Positions 44,900 through 56,564 of a DNA stretch of 64,000 bases are shown piece after piece. A program made the position numbers and the translations under genes. This DNA is from Amblyomma americanum (taxonomy: Eukaryota > Arthropoda > Arachnida > Ixodida > Ixodidae). The notes under the pieces are model-generated. The model saw nothing but the letters and a program-made list of their open reading frames with translations. It was not told where the DNA came from and made no database searches. Where the stretch lies: the NCBI RefSeq assembly GCF_052857255.1, contig NC_135504.1:140642121-140706120 (forward strand), given 5' to 3'. Numbering within the stretch: position 1 is the stretch's first letter; each line of letters starts with the position of its first letter.

Positions 44900-46714
44900 G
44901 AGAAAATCCGCGCTGGAGAAACTCCGCGTTGGATAAACTCCGCGCTGGCGAAACTCCGCGACGGACAAACTCCGCGATGAAGAAACTCCGCGTTGGTGAT
45001 GATAGTCCGCGTTGGAGAAAAGTCCGCGTTGGAGAAAAGTCCGCGCTGGAGAAACTCTACGCTGGAGAAACTCCGCACTGGAGCAACTCCGCGTTGGAGA
45101 AACTCCGCGCTGGAGAAACTCCGCGCTGGAGAAACTCCGCGCTGGAGAAACTCCGCGATGGTGAAACTCCGTGTTTGAGAAACTCCGCGATGGAGAAACT
45201 CCGCGCTGAAGAAACTCCGCGACGGAGAAACTCAGCGCTGGAGTAACTCCACGCTGGAGAAACTCCGTGTTGGAGAAACTCGGTGTTGGAGAAACTGCGC
45301 GCTGGAGATATTTCTCGTTGGAGAAACTCCGCGTTGAAGAATCTCCGCGCTTGAAAAACTCCGCGCTGGAGAAACTCCGCGCTGGAAAAACTCCGCGATG
45401 GAGAAACTCCGCGTTGGTGAAAGTCCGCGTTGGCGAAAAGTCCGCTTTGGAGAAAAGTCCGTTTTGGAGAAAAGTCAGCGCTGGAGAAACTCCACGCTGG
45501 AAAACCTCCGCGCTGGAAAAGTCCGCGCTGGAGAAACTCTGCGTTGGAGAAAGTCCCCGTCGGAGAAGGTCCGCGTTGCAGAAAGTCCGCGTTGGAGAAA
45601 CTCCGTGTTGTAGAAACTCCGCCTTGGAGAAACTTCGCGTTGAAGGAACGGCGCGTTGAAGATACTCCGCGTTGGAGAAACTCCGCGCTTGAAACACACC
45701 GCGCTGGAGAAACTCCGCGTTGGAGAAAGTCCGCGTTGGAGAAGGTCCGCGTTGGAGAAAGTCCGCGTTGGAGAAAGTCCGCGTTGGAGAAACTCCGCGT
45801 TGAAGAAAGTCCGCGTTGGAGAAAGTCCGCGCTGGAGAAACTCCGCGTTGTATAAACTCCGCGCTGGAGAAACTCCGCGATGGAGAAACTCCGCGACGGA
45901 CAAACTCCGCGATGGAGAAACTCCGTGTTGGAGAAAAGTCCGCTCTGGAGAAACTCTACGCTGGAGAAACTCCGCACTGGAGAAACTCCGCGCTGGAGAA
46001 ACTCCGTGCTGCATAAAATCTGCGCTGGAGAAACTCCGGGCTGGAGAAACTCCGCGCTGGAGAAACTCCGTGCTGGACAAACTCCGCGCGGAGAAACTCC
46101 GTGTTGGAGGAACTCCGCGCTGGAGAAACTCCGTGCTGCATAAAATCTGCGCTGGAGAAACTCCGGGCTGGAGAAACTCCGCGCTGGAGAAACTCCGTTC
46201 TGGACAAACTCTGCGCTGGAGAAACTCCGTTTTGGAGAAACTCCGCGCTGGAGAAACTTCGCGTTGGAGAAACTGCGCGTTGGAGAAACTGCGCGTTGGA
46301 GAAACTCCGCGTTGGAGAAAGTCCGCGTTGGAGAGAGTCCGCGATGGAGAAACTCCGCGCTGGAGAAACTCCGCGTTTGAGAAACTGCGAACTGGAGAAA
46401 CTCCGCGATGGAGACACTCCGCGCTGGAGAAACTCCGTGTTGGAGAAGCTCTGTGTTGGGGAAAGTCCGCCCTGGAGAAACTCCGCGTTGGATAAACTCC
46501 GCGCTGGAGAAACTCCGCGATGGATAAACTCCGCGACGGACAAACTCCGCGATGGAGAAACTCCGCGTTGGTGATGAAAGTCCGCGTTGGAGAAAAGTCC
46601 GCGCTGGAGAAACTCTACGCTGGAGAAACTCCGGGCTGGAGAAACTCCGCGCTGGAGAAACTCCGTGCTGGACAAACTCCGCGCTGGAGAAACTCTGTTT
46701 TGGAGAAACTCCGC

Positions 46715-47661
46715 GCTGGAGAAACTCCGCGTTGGAGAAACTCCGCCTTGGAGAAACTTCGCGTTGAAGAAACGGCGCGTTGAAGATACTCCGCGTTGGA
46801 GAAACTCCGCGCTTGAAACACACCGCGCTGGAGAAACTCCGCGTTGGAGAAAGTCCGTGTTGGAGAAGGTCCACGTTGGAGAAAGTCCGCGTTGGAGAAA
46901 GTCCGCGTTGGAGAAACTCCGCGTTGAAGAAAGTCCGCGTTGGAGAAACTCCGCGACGGAGAAACTCAGCGCTGGAGTAACTCCACGCTGGAGAAACTCC
47001 GTGTTGGAGAAACTTCGCGTTGGAGAAACTGCGCGTTGGAGAAACTGCGCGTTGGAGAAAGTCCGTGTTGGAGAAACACGGTGTTGGAGAAACTCCGCGC
47101 TGGAGATATTTCGCGTTGGAGAAACTCCGCGTTGAAGAAACTCCGCGTTGGTGAAAGTCTGCGTTGGAGAAAAGTCCGCGTTGGAGAAAAGTCCGCGTTG
47201 GAGAAACTCCGCGCTGGAGAAACTCCGTGCTGCATAAAATCTGCGCTGGAGAAACTCCGGGCTGGAGAAACTCCGCGCTGGAGAAACTCCGTGCTGGACA
47301 AACTCCGCGCTGGAGAAACTCCGTGTTGGAGAAACTCCGTGTTGGAGAAACTCGGTGTTGGAGAAACTCCGCGCTGGAGATATTTCGCGTTGGAGAAACT
47401 CCGCGTTGAAGAAACTCCGCGTTGGTGAAAGTCTGCGTTGGAGAAAAGTCCGCGTTGGAGAAAAGTCCGCTTTGGAGAAAAGTCAGCGCTGGAGAATCCA
47501 CGCTGGAAAAACTCCGCGCTGGAGAAGCTCCGCGCTGGAGAAACTCCGCGCTGGAGAAACTCCGAGTTGGAGAAACTCTGCACTGGAGAAGCTCTGCGTT
47601 TGAGAATCTCCGCACTGGAGAAACTCCGTGTTTGAGAAACTCCGTGATGGAAAAACTCCGC
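46715..47661. repeat. 947-bp tandem repeat, unit 1
   Basis: The unit begins near GCTGGAGAAACTCCGCGTTGG followed by ACTCCGCCTTGG. Markers recurring at +947 are GAAGATACTCC at 46,782, CTGGAGTAACTCC at 46,972, GGAGATATTTCGCG at 47,100 and 47,376, and AGAATCCACGC at 47,493. One substitution is GAAACACGGTGTTGG at about 47,074, where units 2 and 3 have GAAACTCGG. Confidence 0.8.
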
Positions 47662-48608
47662 GCTGGAGAAACTCCGCGTTGGAGAAACTCCGCCTTGGAG
47701 AAACTTCGCGTTGAAGAAACGGCGCGTTGAAGATACTCCGCGTTGGAGAAACTCCGCGCTTGAAACACACCGCGCTGGAGAAACTCCGCGTTGGAGAAAG
47801 TCCGTGTTGGAGAAGGTCCGCGTTGGAGAAAGTCCGCGTTGGAGAAAGTCCGCGTTGGAGAAACTCCGCGTTGAAGAAAGTCCGCGTTGGAGAAACTCCG
47901 CGACGGAGAAACTCAGCGCTGGAGTAACTCCACACTGGAGAAACTCCGTGTTGGAGAAACTTCGCGTTGGAGAAACTGCGCGTTGGAGAAACTGCGCGTT
48001 GGAGAAAGTCCGTGTTGGAGAAACTCGGTGTTGGAGAAACTCCGCGCTGGAGATATTTCGCGTTGGAGAAACTCCGCGTTGAAGAAACTCCGCGTTGGTG
48101 AAAGTCTGCGTTGGAGAAAAGTCCGCGTTGGAGAAAAGTCCGCGTTGGAGAAACTCCGCGCTGGAGAAACTCCGTGCTGCATAAAATCTGCGCTGGAGAA
48201 ACTCCGGGCTGGAGAAACTCCGCGCTGGAGAAACTCCGTGCTGGACAAACTCCGCGCTGGAGAAACTCCGTGTTGGAGAAACTCCGTGTTGGAGAAACTC
48301 GGTGTTGGAGAAACTCCGCGCTGGAGATATTTCGCGTTGGAGAAACTCCGCGTTGAAGAAACTCCGCGTTGGTGAAAGTCTGCGTTGGAGAAAAGTCCGC
48401 GTTGGAGAAAAGTCCGCTTTGGAGAAAAGTCAGCGCTGGAGAATCCACGCTGGAAAAACTCCGCGCTGGAGAAGCTCCGCGCTGGAGAAACTCCGCGCTG
48501 GAGAAACTCCGAGTTGGAGAAACTCTGCACTGGAGAAGCTCTGCGTTTGAGAATCTCCGCACTGGAGAAACTCCGTGTTTGAGAAACTCCGTGATGGAAA
48601 AACTCCGC
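47662..48608. repeat. 947-bp tandem repeat, unit 2
   Basis: Matches unit 1 at +947. It has CTCCACACTGGAG at about 47,931, where unit 1 has CTCCACGCTGGAG, a CpG-to-CpA change shared with unit 3. Units 2 and 3 are therefore the closer pair. Confidence 0.8.
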
Positions 48609-49540
48609 GCTGGAGAAACTCCGCCTTGGAGAAACTTCGCGTTGAAGAAACGGCGCGTTGAAGATACTCCGCGTTGGAGAAACTCCGCGCTTGAAACACA
48701 CCGCGCTGGAGAAACTCCGCGTTGGAGAAAGTCCGTGTTGGAGAAGGTCCGCGTTGGAGAAAGTCCGCGTTGGAGAAAGTCCGCGTTGGAGAAACTCCGC
48801 GTTGAAGAAAGTCCGCGTTGGAGAAACTCCGCGACGGAGAAACTCAGCGCTGGAGTAACTCCACACTGGAGAAACTCCGTGTTGGAGAAACTTCGCGTTG
48901 GAGAAACTGCGCGTTGGAGAAACTGCGCGTTGGAGAAAGTCCGTGTTGGAGAAACTCGGTGTTGGAGAAACTCCGCGCTGGAGATATTTCGCGTTGGAGA
49001 AACTCCGCGTTGAAGAAACTCCGCGTTGGTGAAAGTCTGCGTTGGAGAAAAGTCCGCGTTGGAGAAAAGTCCGCGTTGGAGAAACTCCGCGCTGGAGAAA
49101 CTCCGTGCTGCATAAAATCTGCGCTGGAGAAACTCCGGGCTGGAGAAACTCCGCGCTGGAGAAACTCCGTGCTGGACAAACTCCGCGCTGGAGAAACTCC
49201 GTGTTGGAGAAACTCCGTGTTGGAGAAACTCGGTGTTGGAGAAACTCCGCGCTGGAGATATTTCGCGTTGGAGAAACTCCGCGTTGAAGAAACTCCGCGT
49301 TGGTGAAAGTCTGCGTTGGAGAAAAGTCCGCGTTGGAGAAAAGTCCGCTTTGGAGAAAAGTCAGCGCTGGAGAATCCACGCTGGAAAAACTCCGCGCTGG
49401 AGAAGCTCCGCGCTGGAGAAACTCCGCGCTGGAGAAACTCCGAGTTGGAGAAACTCTGCACTGGAGAAGCTCTGCGTTTGAGAATCTCCGCACTGGAGAA
49501 ACTCCGTGTTTGAGAAACTCCGTGATGGAAAAACTCCGCG
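48609..49540. repeat. ~931-bp tandem repeat, unit 3
   Basis: Matches unit 2 at +931, one monomer shorter at its left end (CGCTGGAGAAACTCCGCC without the intervening GCGTT monomer). It shares the CTCCACACTGG change with unit 2. After 49,540 the array continues into GAGTTGG and GCGTTTGAG monomers as near 42.9 kb. Confidence 0.8.
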
Positions 49541-49876
49541 CTGGAGAAACTCCGAGTTGGAGAAACTCCGCACTGGAGAAGCTCCGCGTTTGAGAAACTC
49601 CGCACTGGAGAAACTCCGCGTTTGAGAAACTCCGCGCTGGAGAAACTCCGGGCTGGAGAAACTCCGCAATGGAGACAATCCGCGCTGGAGAAACTCCGCG
49701 CTGAAGAAACTCCGTGTAGGAGAAACTCCGTGTGGGAGAAACTTCGCGTTGGAGAAACTCCGCGCTTGAAACACACCGCGCTGGAAAAACTCCGCGATGG
49801 AGAAAGTCCGCGTTGGAGAAGGTCCGCGTTGGAGAAAGTCCGCGTTGGAGAAACTCCGCGTTGAAGATAGTCCGCG

Positions 49877-49925
49877 TTTTTCACCTTGAAGTTATGAACC
49901 AACAAGCCCAAGCATATACCCTTCT
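49877..49925 (+). repeat. Non-monomer island, copy 7
   Basis: Standard core with left flank CGCGTTGAAGATAGTCC. On the right, CTCTGCGACGGAC carries a CpG-to-TpG change not seen in the other copies. The + frame through the island is open. Confidence 0.9.
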
Positions 49926-51561
49926 GAGAAAATCCGCGCTGGAGAAACTCCGCGTTGGATAAACTCCGCGCTGGAGAAACTCTGCGACGGACAAACTCCG
50001 CGATGAAGAAACTCCGCGTTGGTGATGATAGTCCGCGTTGGAGAAAAGTCCGCGTTGGAGAAAAGTCCGCGCTGGAGAAACTCTACGCTGGAGAAACTCC
50101 GCACTGGAGCAACTCCGCGTTGGAGAAACTCCGCGCTGGAGAAACTCCGCGCTGGAGAAACTCCACGATGGTGAAACTCCGTGTTTGAGAAACTCCGCGA
50201 TGGAGAAACTCCGCGCTGAAGAAACTCCGCGACGGAGAAACTCAGCGCTGGAGTAACTCCACGCTGGAGGAACTCCGTGTTGGAGAAACTCGGTGTTGGA
50301 GAAACTCCGCGCATGAAAAACTCCGCGCTGGAGAAACTCCGCGCTGGAAAAACTGCGCGATGGAGAAACTCCGCGTTGGTGAAAGTCCGCGTTGGTGAAA
50401 AGTCCGCGTTGGAGAAAAGTCCGTTTTGGAGAAAAGTCAGCGCTGGAGAAACTCCACGCTCGAAAACCTCCGCGCTGGAAAACTCCCCGCTGGAGAAACT
50501 CTGCGTTGGAGAAAGTCCCCGTCGGAGAAGGTCCGCATTGCAGAAAGTCCGCGTTGGAGAAACTCCGTGTTGTAGAAACTCCGCCTTGGAGAAACTTCGC
50601 GTTGAAGAAACGGCGCGTTGAAGATACTCCGCGTTGGAGAAACTCCGCGCTTGAAACACACCGCGCTGGAAAAACTCCGCGTTGGAGAAAGTCCGCGTTG
50701 GAGAAGGTCCGCGTTGGAGAAAGTCCGCGTTGGAGAAACTCCGCGTTGAAGAAAGTCCGCGTTGGAGAAAGTCCGCGCTGGAGAAACTCCGCGTTGTATA
50801 AACTCCGCGCTGTAGAAACTCCGCGATGGAGAAACTCCGCGATGGAGAAACTCCGTGTTGGAGAAAAGTCCGCTCTGGAGAAACTCTACGCTGGAGAAAC
50901 TCCGCACTGGAGAAACTCCGCGCTGGAGAAACTCCGTGCTGCATAAAATCTGCGCTGGAGAAACTCCGGGCTGGAGAAACTCCGCGCTGTAGAAACTCCG
51001 TGCTGGACAAACTCCGCGCGGAGAAACTCCGTGTTGGAGGAACTCCGCGCTGGAGAAACTCCGTGCTGCATAAAATCTGCGCTGGAGAAACTCCGGGCTG
51101 GAGAAACTCCGCGCTGGAGAAACTCCGTGCTGGACAAACTCCGCGCTGGAGAAACTCCGTGTTGGAGAAACTCCGCGCTGGAGAAACTTCGCGTTGGAGA
51201 AACTGCGCGTTGAAGAAACTGCGCGTTGGAGAAACTCCGCGTTGGAGAAAGTCCGCGTTGGAGAAAGTCCGCGTTGGAGAATCTCCGCGCTGGAGAAACT
51301 CCGCGTTTGAGAAACTGCGAACTGGACAAACTCCGCGATGGAGACACTCCGCGCTGGAGAAACTCCGCGCTGGAGAAACTCCGTGTAGGAGAAACTCCGT
51401 GTGGGAGAAACTTCGCGTTGGAGAAACGGCGCGTTGGAGAAACTCCGCGCTTGAAACACACCGCGCTGGAAAAACTCCGCGATGGAGAAAGTCCGCGTTG
51501 GAGAATGTCCGCGTTGGAGAAAGTCCGCGTTGGAGAAACTCCGCGTTGAAGATAGTCCGCG

Positions 51562-51610
51562 TTTTTCACCTTGAAGTTATGAACCAACAAGCCCAAGCAT
51601 ATACCCTTCT
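51562..51610 (+). repeat. Non-monomer island, copy 8
   Basis: Standard core. The right flank has GCGTTGGCGAAAC, shared only with copy 9, and lacks the following CGCGACGGACAAAC monomer, so CGCGATGAAG follows directly, a one-monomer deletion. It pairs with copy 9 at an offset of 4,811 bp. Confidence 0.9.
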
Positions 51611-52339
51611 GAGAAAATCCGCGCTGGAGAAACTCCGCGTTGGATAAACTCCGCGTTGGCGAAACTCCGCGATGAAGAAACTCCGCGTTGGTGATGATAG
51701 TCCGCGTTGGAGAAAAGTCCGCGTTGGAGAAAAGTCCGCGCTGGAGAAACTCTACGCTGGAGAAACTCCGCACTGGAGCAACTCCGCGTTGGAGAAACTC
51801 CGCGCTGGAGAAACTCCGCGCTCGAGAAACTCCGCGCTGGAGAAACTCCGCGATGGTGAAACTCCGTGTTTGAGAAACTCCGCGATGGAGAAACTCCGCG
51901 CTGAAAAAACTCCGCGACGGAGAAACTCAGCGCTGGAGTAACTCCACGCTGGAGAAACTCCGTGTTGGAGAAACTCGGTGTTGGAGAAACTGCGCGCTGG
52001 AGATATTTCTCGTTGGAGAAACTCCGCGTTGAAGAATCTCCGCGCTTGAAAAACTCCGCGCTGGAGAAACTCCGCGCTGGAAAAACTCCGCGATGGAGAA
52101 ACTCCGCGTTGGTGAAAGTCCGCGTTGGCGAAAAGTCCGCTTTGGAGAAAAGTCCGTTTTGGAGAAAAGTCAGCGCTGGAGAAACTCCACGCTGGAAAAC
52201 CTCCGCGCTGGAAAAGTCCGCGCTGGAGAAACTCTGCGTTGGAGAAAGTCCCCGTCGGAGAAGGTCCGCGTTGCAGAAAGTCCGCGTTGGAGAAACTCCG
52301 TGTTGTAGAAACTCCGCCTTTTAGAAACTTCGCGTTGAA

Positions 52340-53862
52340 GGAACGGCGCGTTGAAGATACTCCGCGTTGGAGAAACTCCGCGCTTGAAACACACCGCGCT
52401 GGAAAAACTCCGCGTTGGAGAAAGTCCGCGTTGGAGAAGGTCCGCGTTGGAGAAAGTCCGCGTTGGAGAAAGTCCGCGTTGGAGAAACTCCGCGTTGAAG
52501 AAAGTCCGCGTTGGAGAAAGTCCGCGCTGGAGAAACTCCGCGTTGTATAAACTCCGCGCTGTAGAAACTCCGCGATGGAGAAACTCCGCGACGGACAAAC
52601 CGCGATGGAGAAACTCCGTGTTGGAGAAAAGTCCGCTCTGGAGAAACTCTACGCTGGAGAAACTCCGCACTGGAGAAACTCCGCGCTGGAGAAACTCCGT
52701 GCTGCATAAAATCTGCACTGGAGAAACTCCGCGCTGGAGAAACGGCGTGCTGCATAAAATCTGCGCTGGAGAAACTCCGGGCTGGAGAAACTCCGGGCTG
52801 GAGAAACTCCGCGCTGGAGAAACTCCGTGCTGGACAAACTCCGCGCTGGAGAAACTCCGTGTTGGAGAAACTCCGCGCTGGAGAAACTTCGCGTTGGAGA
52901 AACTGCGCGTTGGAGAAACTCCGCGTTGGAGAAAGTCCGCGTTGGAGAAAGTCCGCGTTGGAGAAACTCCGCGCTGGAGAAACTCCGCGTTTGAGAAACT
53001 GCGAACTGGAGAAACTCCGCGATGGAGACACTCCGCGCTGGAGAAACTCCGCGCTGGAGAAACTCCGTGTTGGAGAAGCTCCGTGTTGGGGAAACTTCGC
53101 GTTGGAGAAACGGCGCGTTGGAGAAGGTGCGCTTTGGAGAAAGCCCGCGTTGAAGAAACGGCGCGTTGAAGATACTCCGCGTTGGAGAAACTCCGCGCTT
53201 GAAACACACCGCGCTGGAGAAACTCCGCGTTGGAGAAAGTCCGCGTTGGAGAAGGTCCGCGTTGGAGAAAGTCCGCATTGGAGAAAGTCCGCGTTGGAGA
53301 AAAGTCCGCGTTGGAGAAAAGTCCGCGCTGGAGAAACTCTACGCTGGAGAAACTCCGCACTGGAGCAACTCCGCGTTGGAGAAACTCCGCGCTGGAGAAA
53401 CTCCGCGCTGGAGAAACTCCACGATGGTGAAACTCCGTGTTTGAGAAACTCCGCGATGGAGAAACTCCGCGCTGAAGAAACTCCGCGACGGAGAAACTCA
53501 GCGCTGGAGTAACTCCACGCTGGAGAAACTCCGTGTTGGAGAAACTCGGTGTTGGAGAAACTCCGCGCATGAAAAACTCCGCGCTGGAGAAACTCCGCGC
53601 TGGAAAAACTGCGCGATGGAGAAACTCCGCGTTGGTGAAAGTCCGCGTTGGTGAAAAGTCCGCGTTGGAGAAAAGTCCGTTTTGGAGAAAAGTCAGCGCT
53701 GGAGAAACTCCACGCTCGAAAACCTCCGCGCTGGAAAACTCCCCGCTGGAGAAACTCTGCGTTGGAGAAAGTCCCCGTCGGAGAAGGTCCGCATTGCAGA
53801 AAGTCCGCGTTGGAGAAACTCCGTGTTGTAGAAACTCCGCCTTGGAGAAACTTCGCGTTGAA
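52340..53862. repeat. 1,523-bp tandem repeat, unit 1
   Basis: The unit starts at CGCGTTGAAGATACTCC. Markers recur at +1,523: GGACAAACCGCGATGG (a monomer missing TC) near 52,593/54,116, AAACGGCGTGCTGC near 52,741/54,264, and CGCATGAAAAACTCC near 53,566/55,089. One difference is CTTGAAACACACC here against CTTGAAACCCACC in unit 2. Confidence 0.8.
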
Positions 53863-55385
53863 GAAACGGCGCGTTGAAGATACTCCGCGTTGGAGAAACT
53901 CCGCGCTTGAAACCCACCGCGCTGGAAAAACTCCGCGTTGGAGAAAGTCCGCGTTGGAGAAGGTCCGCGTTGGAGAAAGTCCGCGTTGGAGAAAGTCCGC
54001 GTTGGAGAAACTCCGCGTTGAAGAAAGTCCGCGTTGGAGAAAGTCCGCGCTGGAGAAACTCCGCGTTGTATAAACTCCGCGCTGTAGAAACTCCGCGATG
54101 GAGAAACTCCGCGACGGACAAACCGCGATGGAGAAACTCCGTGTTGGAGAAAAGTCCGCTCTGGAGAAACTCTACGCTGGAGAAACTCCGCACTGGAGAA
54201 ACTCCGCGCTGGAGAAACTCCGTGCTGCATAAAATCTGCACTGGAGAAACTCCGCGCTGGAGAAACGGCGTGCTGCATAAAATCTGCGCTGGAGAAACTC
54301 CGGGCTGGAGAAACTCCGGGCTGGAGAAACTCCGCGCTGGAGAAACTCCGTGCTGGACAAACTCCGCGCTGGAGAAACTCCGTGTTGGAGAAACTCCGCG
54401 CTGGAGAAACTTCGCGTTGGAGAAACTGCGCGTTGGAGAAACTCCGCGTTGGAGAAAGTCCGCGTTGGAGAAAGTCCGCGTTGGAGAAACTCCGCGCTGG
54501 AGAAACTCCGCGTTTGAGAAACTGCGAACTGGAGAAACTCCGCGATGGAGACACTCCGCGCTGGAGAAACTCCGCGCTGGAGAAACTCCGTGTTGGAGAA
54601 GCTCCGTGTTGGGGAAACTTCGCGTTGGAGAAACGGCGCGTTGGAGAAGGTGCGCTTTGGAGAAAGCCCGCGTTGAAGAAACGGCGCGTTGAAGATACTC
54701 CGCGTTGGAGAAACTCCGCGCTTGAAACACACCGCGCTGGAGAAACTCCGCGTTGGAGAAAGTCCGCGTTGGAGAAGGTCCGCGTTGGAGAAAGTCCGCA
54801 TTGGAGAAAGTCCGCGTTGGAGAAAAGTCCGCGTTGGAGAAAAGTCCGCGCTGGAGAAACTCTACGCTGGAGAAACTCCGCACTGGAGCAACTCCGCGTT
54901 GGAGAAACTCCGCGCTGGAGAAACTCCGCGCTGGAGAAACTCCACGATGGTGAAACTCCGTGTTTGAGAAACTCCGCGATGGAGAAACTCCGCGCTGAAG
55001 AAACTCCGCGACGGAGAAACTCAGCGCTGGAGTAACTCCACGCTGGAGAAACTCCGTGTTGGAGAAACTCGGTGTTGGAGAAACTCCGCGCATGAAAAAC
55101 TCCGCGCTGGAGAAACTCCGCGCTGGAAAAACTGCGCGATGGAGAAACTCCGCGTTGGTGAAAGTCCGCGTTGGTGAAAAGTCCGCGTTGGAGAAAAGTC
55201 CGTTTTGGAGAAAAGTCAGCGCTGGAGAAACTCCACGCTCGAAAACCTCCGCGCTGGAAAACTCCCCGCTGGAGAAACTCTGCGTTGGAGAAAGTCCCCG
55301 TCGGAGAAGGTCCGCATTGCAGAAAGTCCGCGTTGGAGAAACTCCGTGTTGTAGAAACTCCGCCTTGGAGAAACTTCGCGTTGAA
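53863..55385. repeat. 1,523-bp tandem repeat, unit 2, with partial third
   Basis: Second unit of the 1,523-bp pair. A partial third copy continues to about 55,635 and shares CTTGAAACCCACC, then diverges where it has GGACAAACTCCGCG rather than the two-base-shorter GGACAAACCGCG. The third copy is therefore truncated by a switch to the arrangement that leads into island 9. Confidence 0.8.
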
Positions 55386-56372
55386 GAAACGGCGCGTTGA
55401 AGATACTCCGCGTTGGAGAAACTCCGCGCTTGAAACCCACCGCGCTGGAAAAACTCCGCGTTGGAGAAAGTCCGCGTTGGAGAAGGTCCGCGTTGGAGAA
55501 AGTCCGCGTTGGAGAAAGTCCGCGTTGGAGAAACTCCGCGTTGAAGAAAGTCCGCGTTGGAGAAAGTCCGCGCTGGAGAAACTCCGCGTTGTATAAACTC
55601 CGCGCTGTAGAAACTCCGCGATGGAGAAACTCCGCGACGGACAAACTCCGCGATGGAGAAACTCCGTGTTGGAGAAAAGTCCGCTCTGGAGAAACTCTAC
55701 GCTGGAGAAACTCCGCACTGGAGAAACTCCGCGCTGGAGAAACTCCGTGCTGCATAAAATCTGCGCTGGAGAAACTCCGGGCTGGAGAAACTCCGCGCTG
55801 TAGAAACTCCGTGCTGGACAAACTCCGCGCGGAGAAACTCCGTGTTGGAGGAACTCCGCGCTGGAGAAACTCCGTGCTGCATAAAATCTGCGCTGGAGAA
55901 ACTCCGGGCTGGAGAAACTCCGCGCTGGAGAAACTCCGTGCTGGACAAACTCCGCGCTGGAGAAACTCCGTGTTGGAGAAACTCCGCGCTGGAGAAACTT
56001 CGCGTTGGAGAAACTGCGCGTTGAAGAAACTGCGCGTTGGAGAAACTCCGCGTTGGAGAAAGTCTGCGTTGGAGAAAGTCCGCGTTGGAGAATCTCCGCG
56101 CTGGAGAAACTCCGCGTTTGAGAAACTGCGAACTGGACAAACTCCGCGATGGAGACACTCCGCGCTGGAGAAACTCCGCGCTGGAGAAACTCCGTGTAGG
56201 AGAAACTCCGTGTGGGAGAAACTTCGCGTTGGAGAAACGGCGCGTTGGAGAAACTCCGCGCTTGAAACACACCGCGCTGGAAAAACTCCGCGATGGAGAA
56301 AGTCCGCGTTGGAGAATGTCCGCGTTGGAGAAAGTCCGCGTTGGAGAAACTCCGCGTTGAAGATAGTCCGCG

Positions 56373-56421
56373 TTTTTCACCTTGAAGTTATGAACCAACA
56401 AGCCCAAGCATATACCCTTCT
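56373..56421 (+). repeat. Non-monomer island, copy 9
   Basis: Standard core. The flanks match copy 8 (CGCGTTGAAGATAGTCC before, GCGTTGGCGAAAC after) except that the CGCGACGGACAAAC monomer is retained. This is the last island; none occurs in the remaining 7.5 kb. Confidence 0.9.
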
Positions 56422-56564
56422 GAGAAAATCCGCGCTGGAGAAACTCCGCGTTGGATAAACTCCGCGTTGGCGAAACTCCGCGACGGACAAACTCCGCGAT
56501 GAAGAAACTCCGCGTTGGTGATGATAGTCCGCGTTGGAGAAAAGTCCGCGTTGGAGAAAAGTCC

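Larger units (their letters stand above)
44268..47670. repeat. ~3.4-kb duplicated segment, right copy
   Basis: Right partner of 39755-42917. It retains the 224 bp missing near 41,225 in the left copy and contains the island at 44851. Its right end merges into the 947-bp tandem block that starts near 46,715. Confidence 0.8.
49541..52339. repeat. Array segment carrying islands 7 and 8
   Basis: Monomer array without genes. From 49,541 it resembles 42.9-44.0 kb, including CGCATGAAAAACTCC near 50,309 and AAGTCCCCGTCGG near 50,513. From about 51,000 it resembles 39.8-41.1 kb and 55.8-57.1 kb. Two islands interrupt it, 1,685 bp apart. Confidence 0.8.
52170..56270 (-). other. Open frame (~1,366 codons), probably not a gene
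   Basis: Minus-strand frame spanning the 1,523-bp tandem pair, with the same repeating peptide family. It begins at the GTG of the GTGTTTCAAG motif and ends in ...SSVEFLQR just before a TCA-containing monomer (AAAGTCAGCGC), which supplies TGA on the reverse strand. Many other minus frames end at this same AAAGTCAGCGC monomer. Confidence 0.65.
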
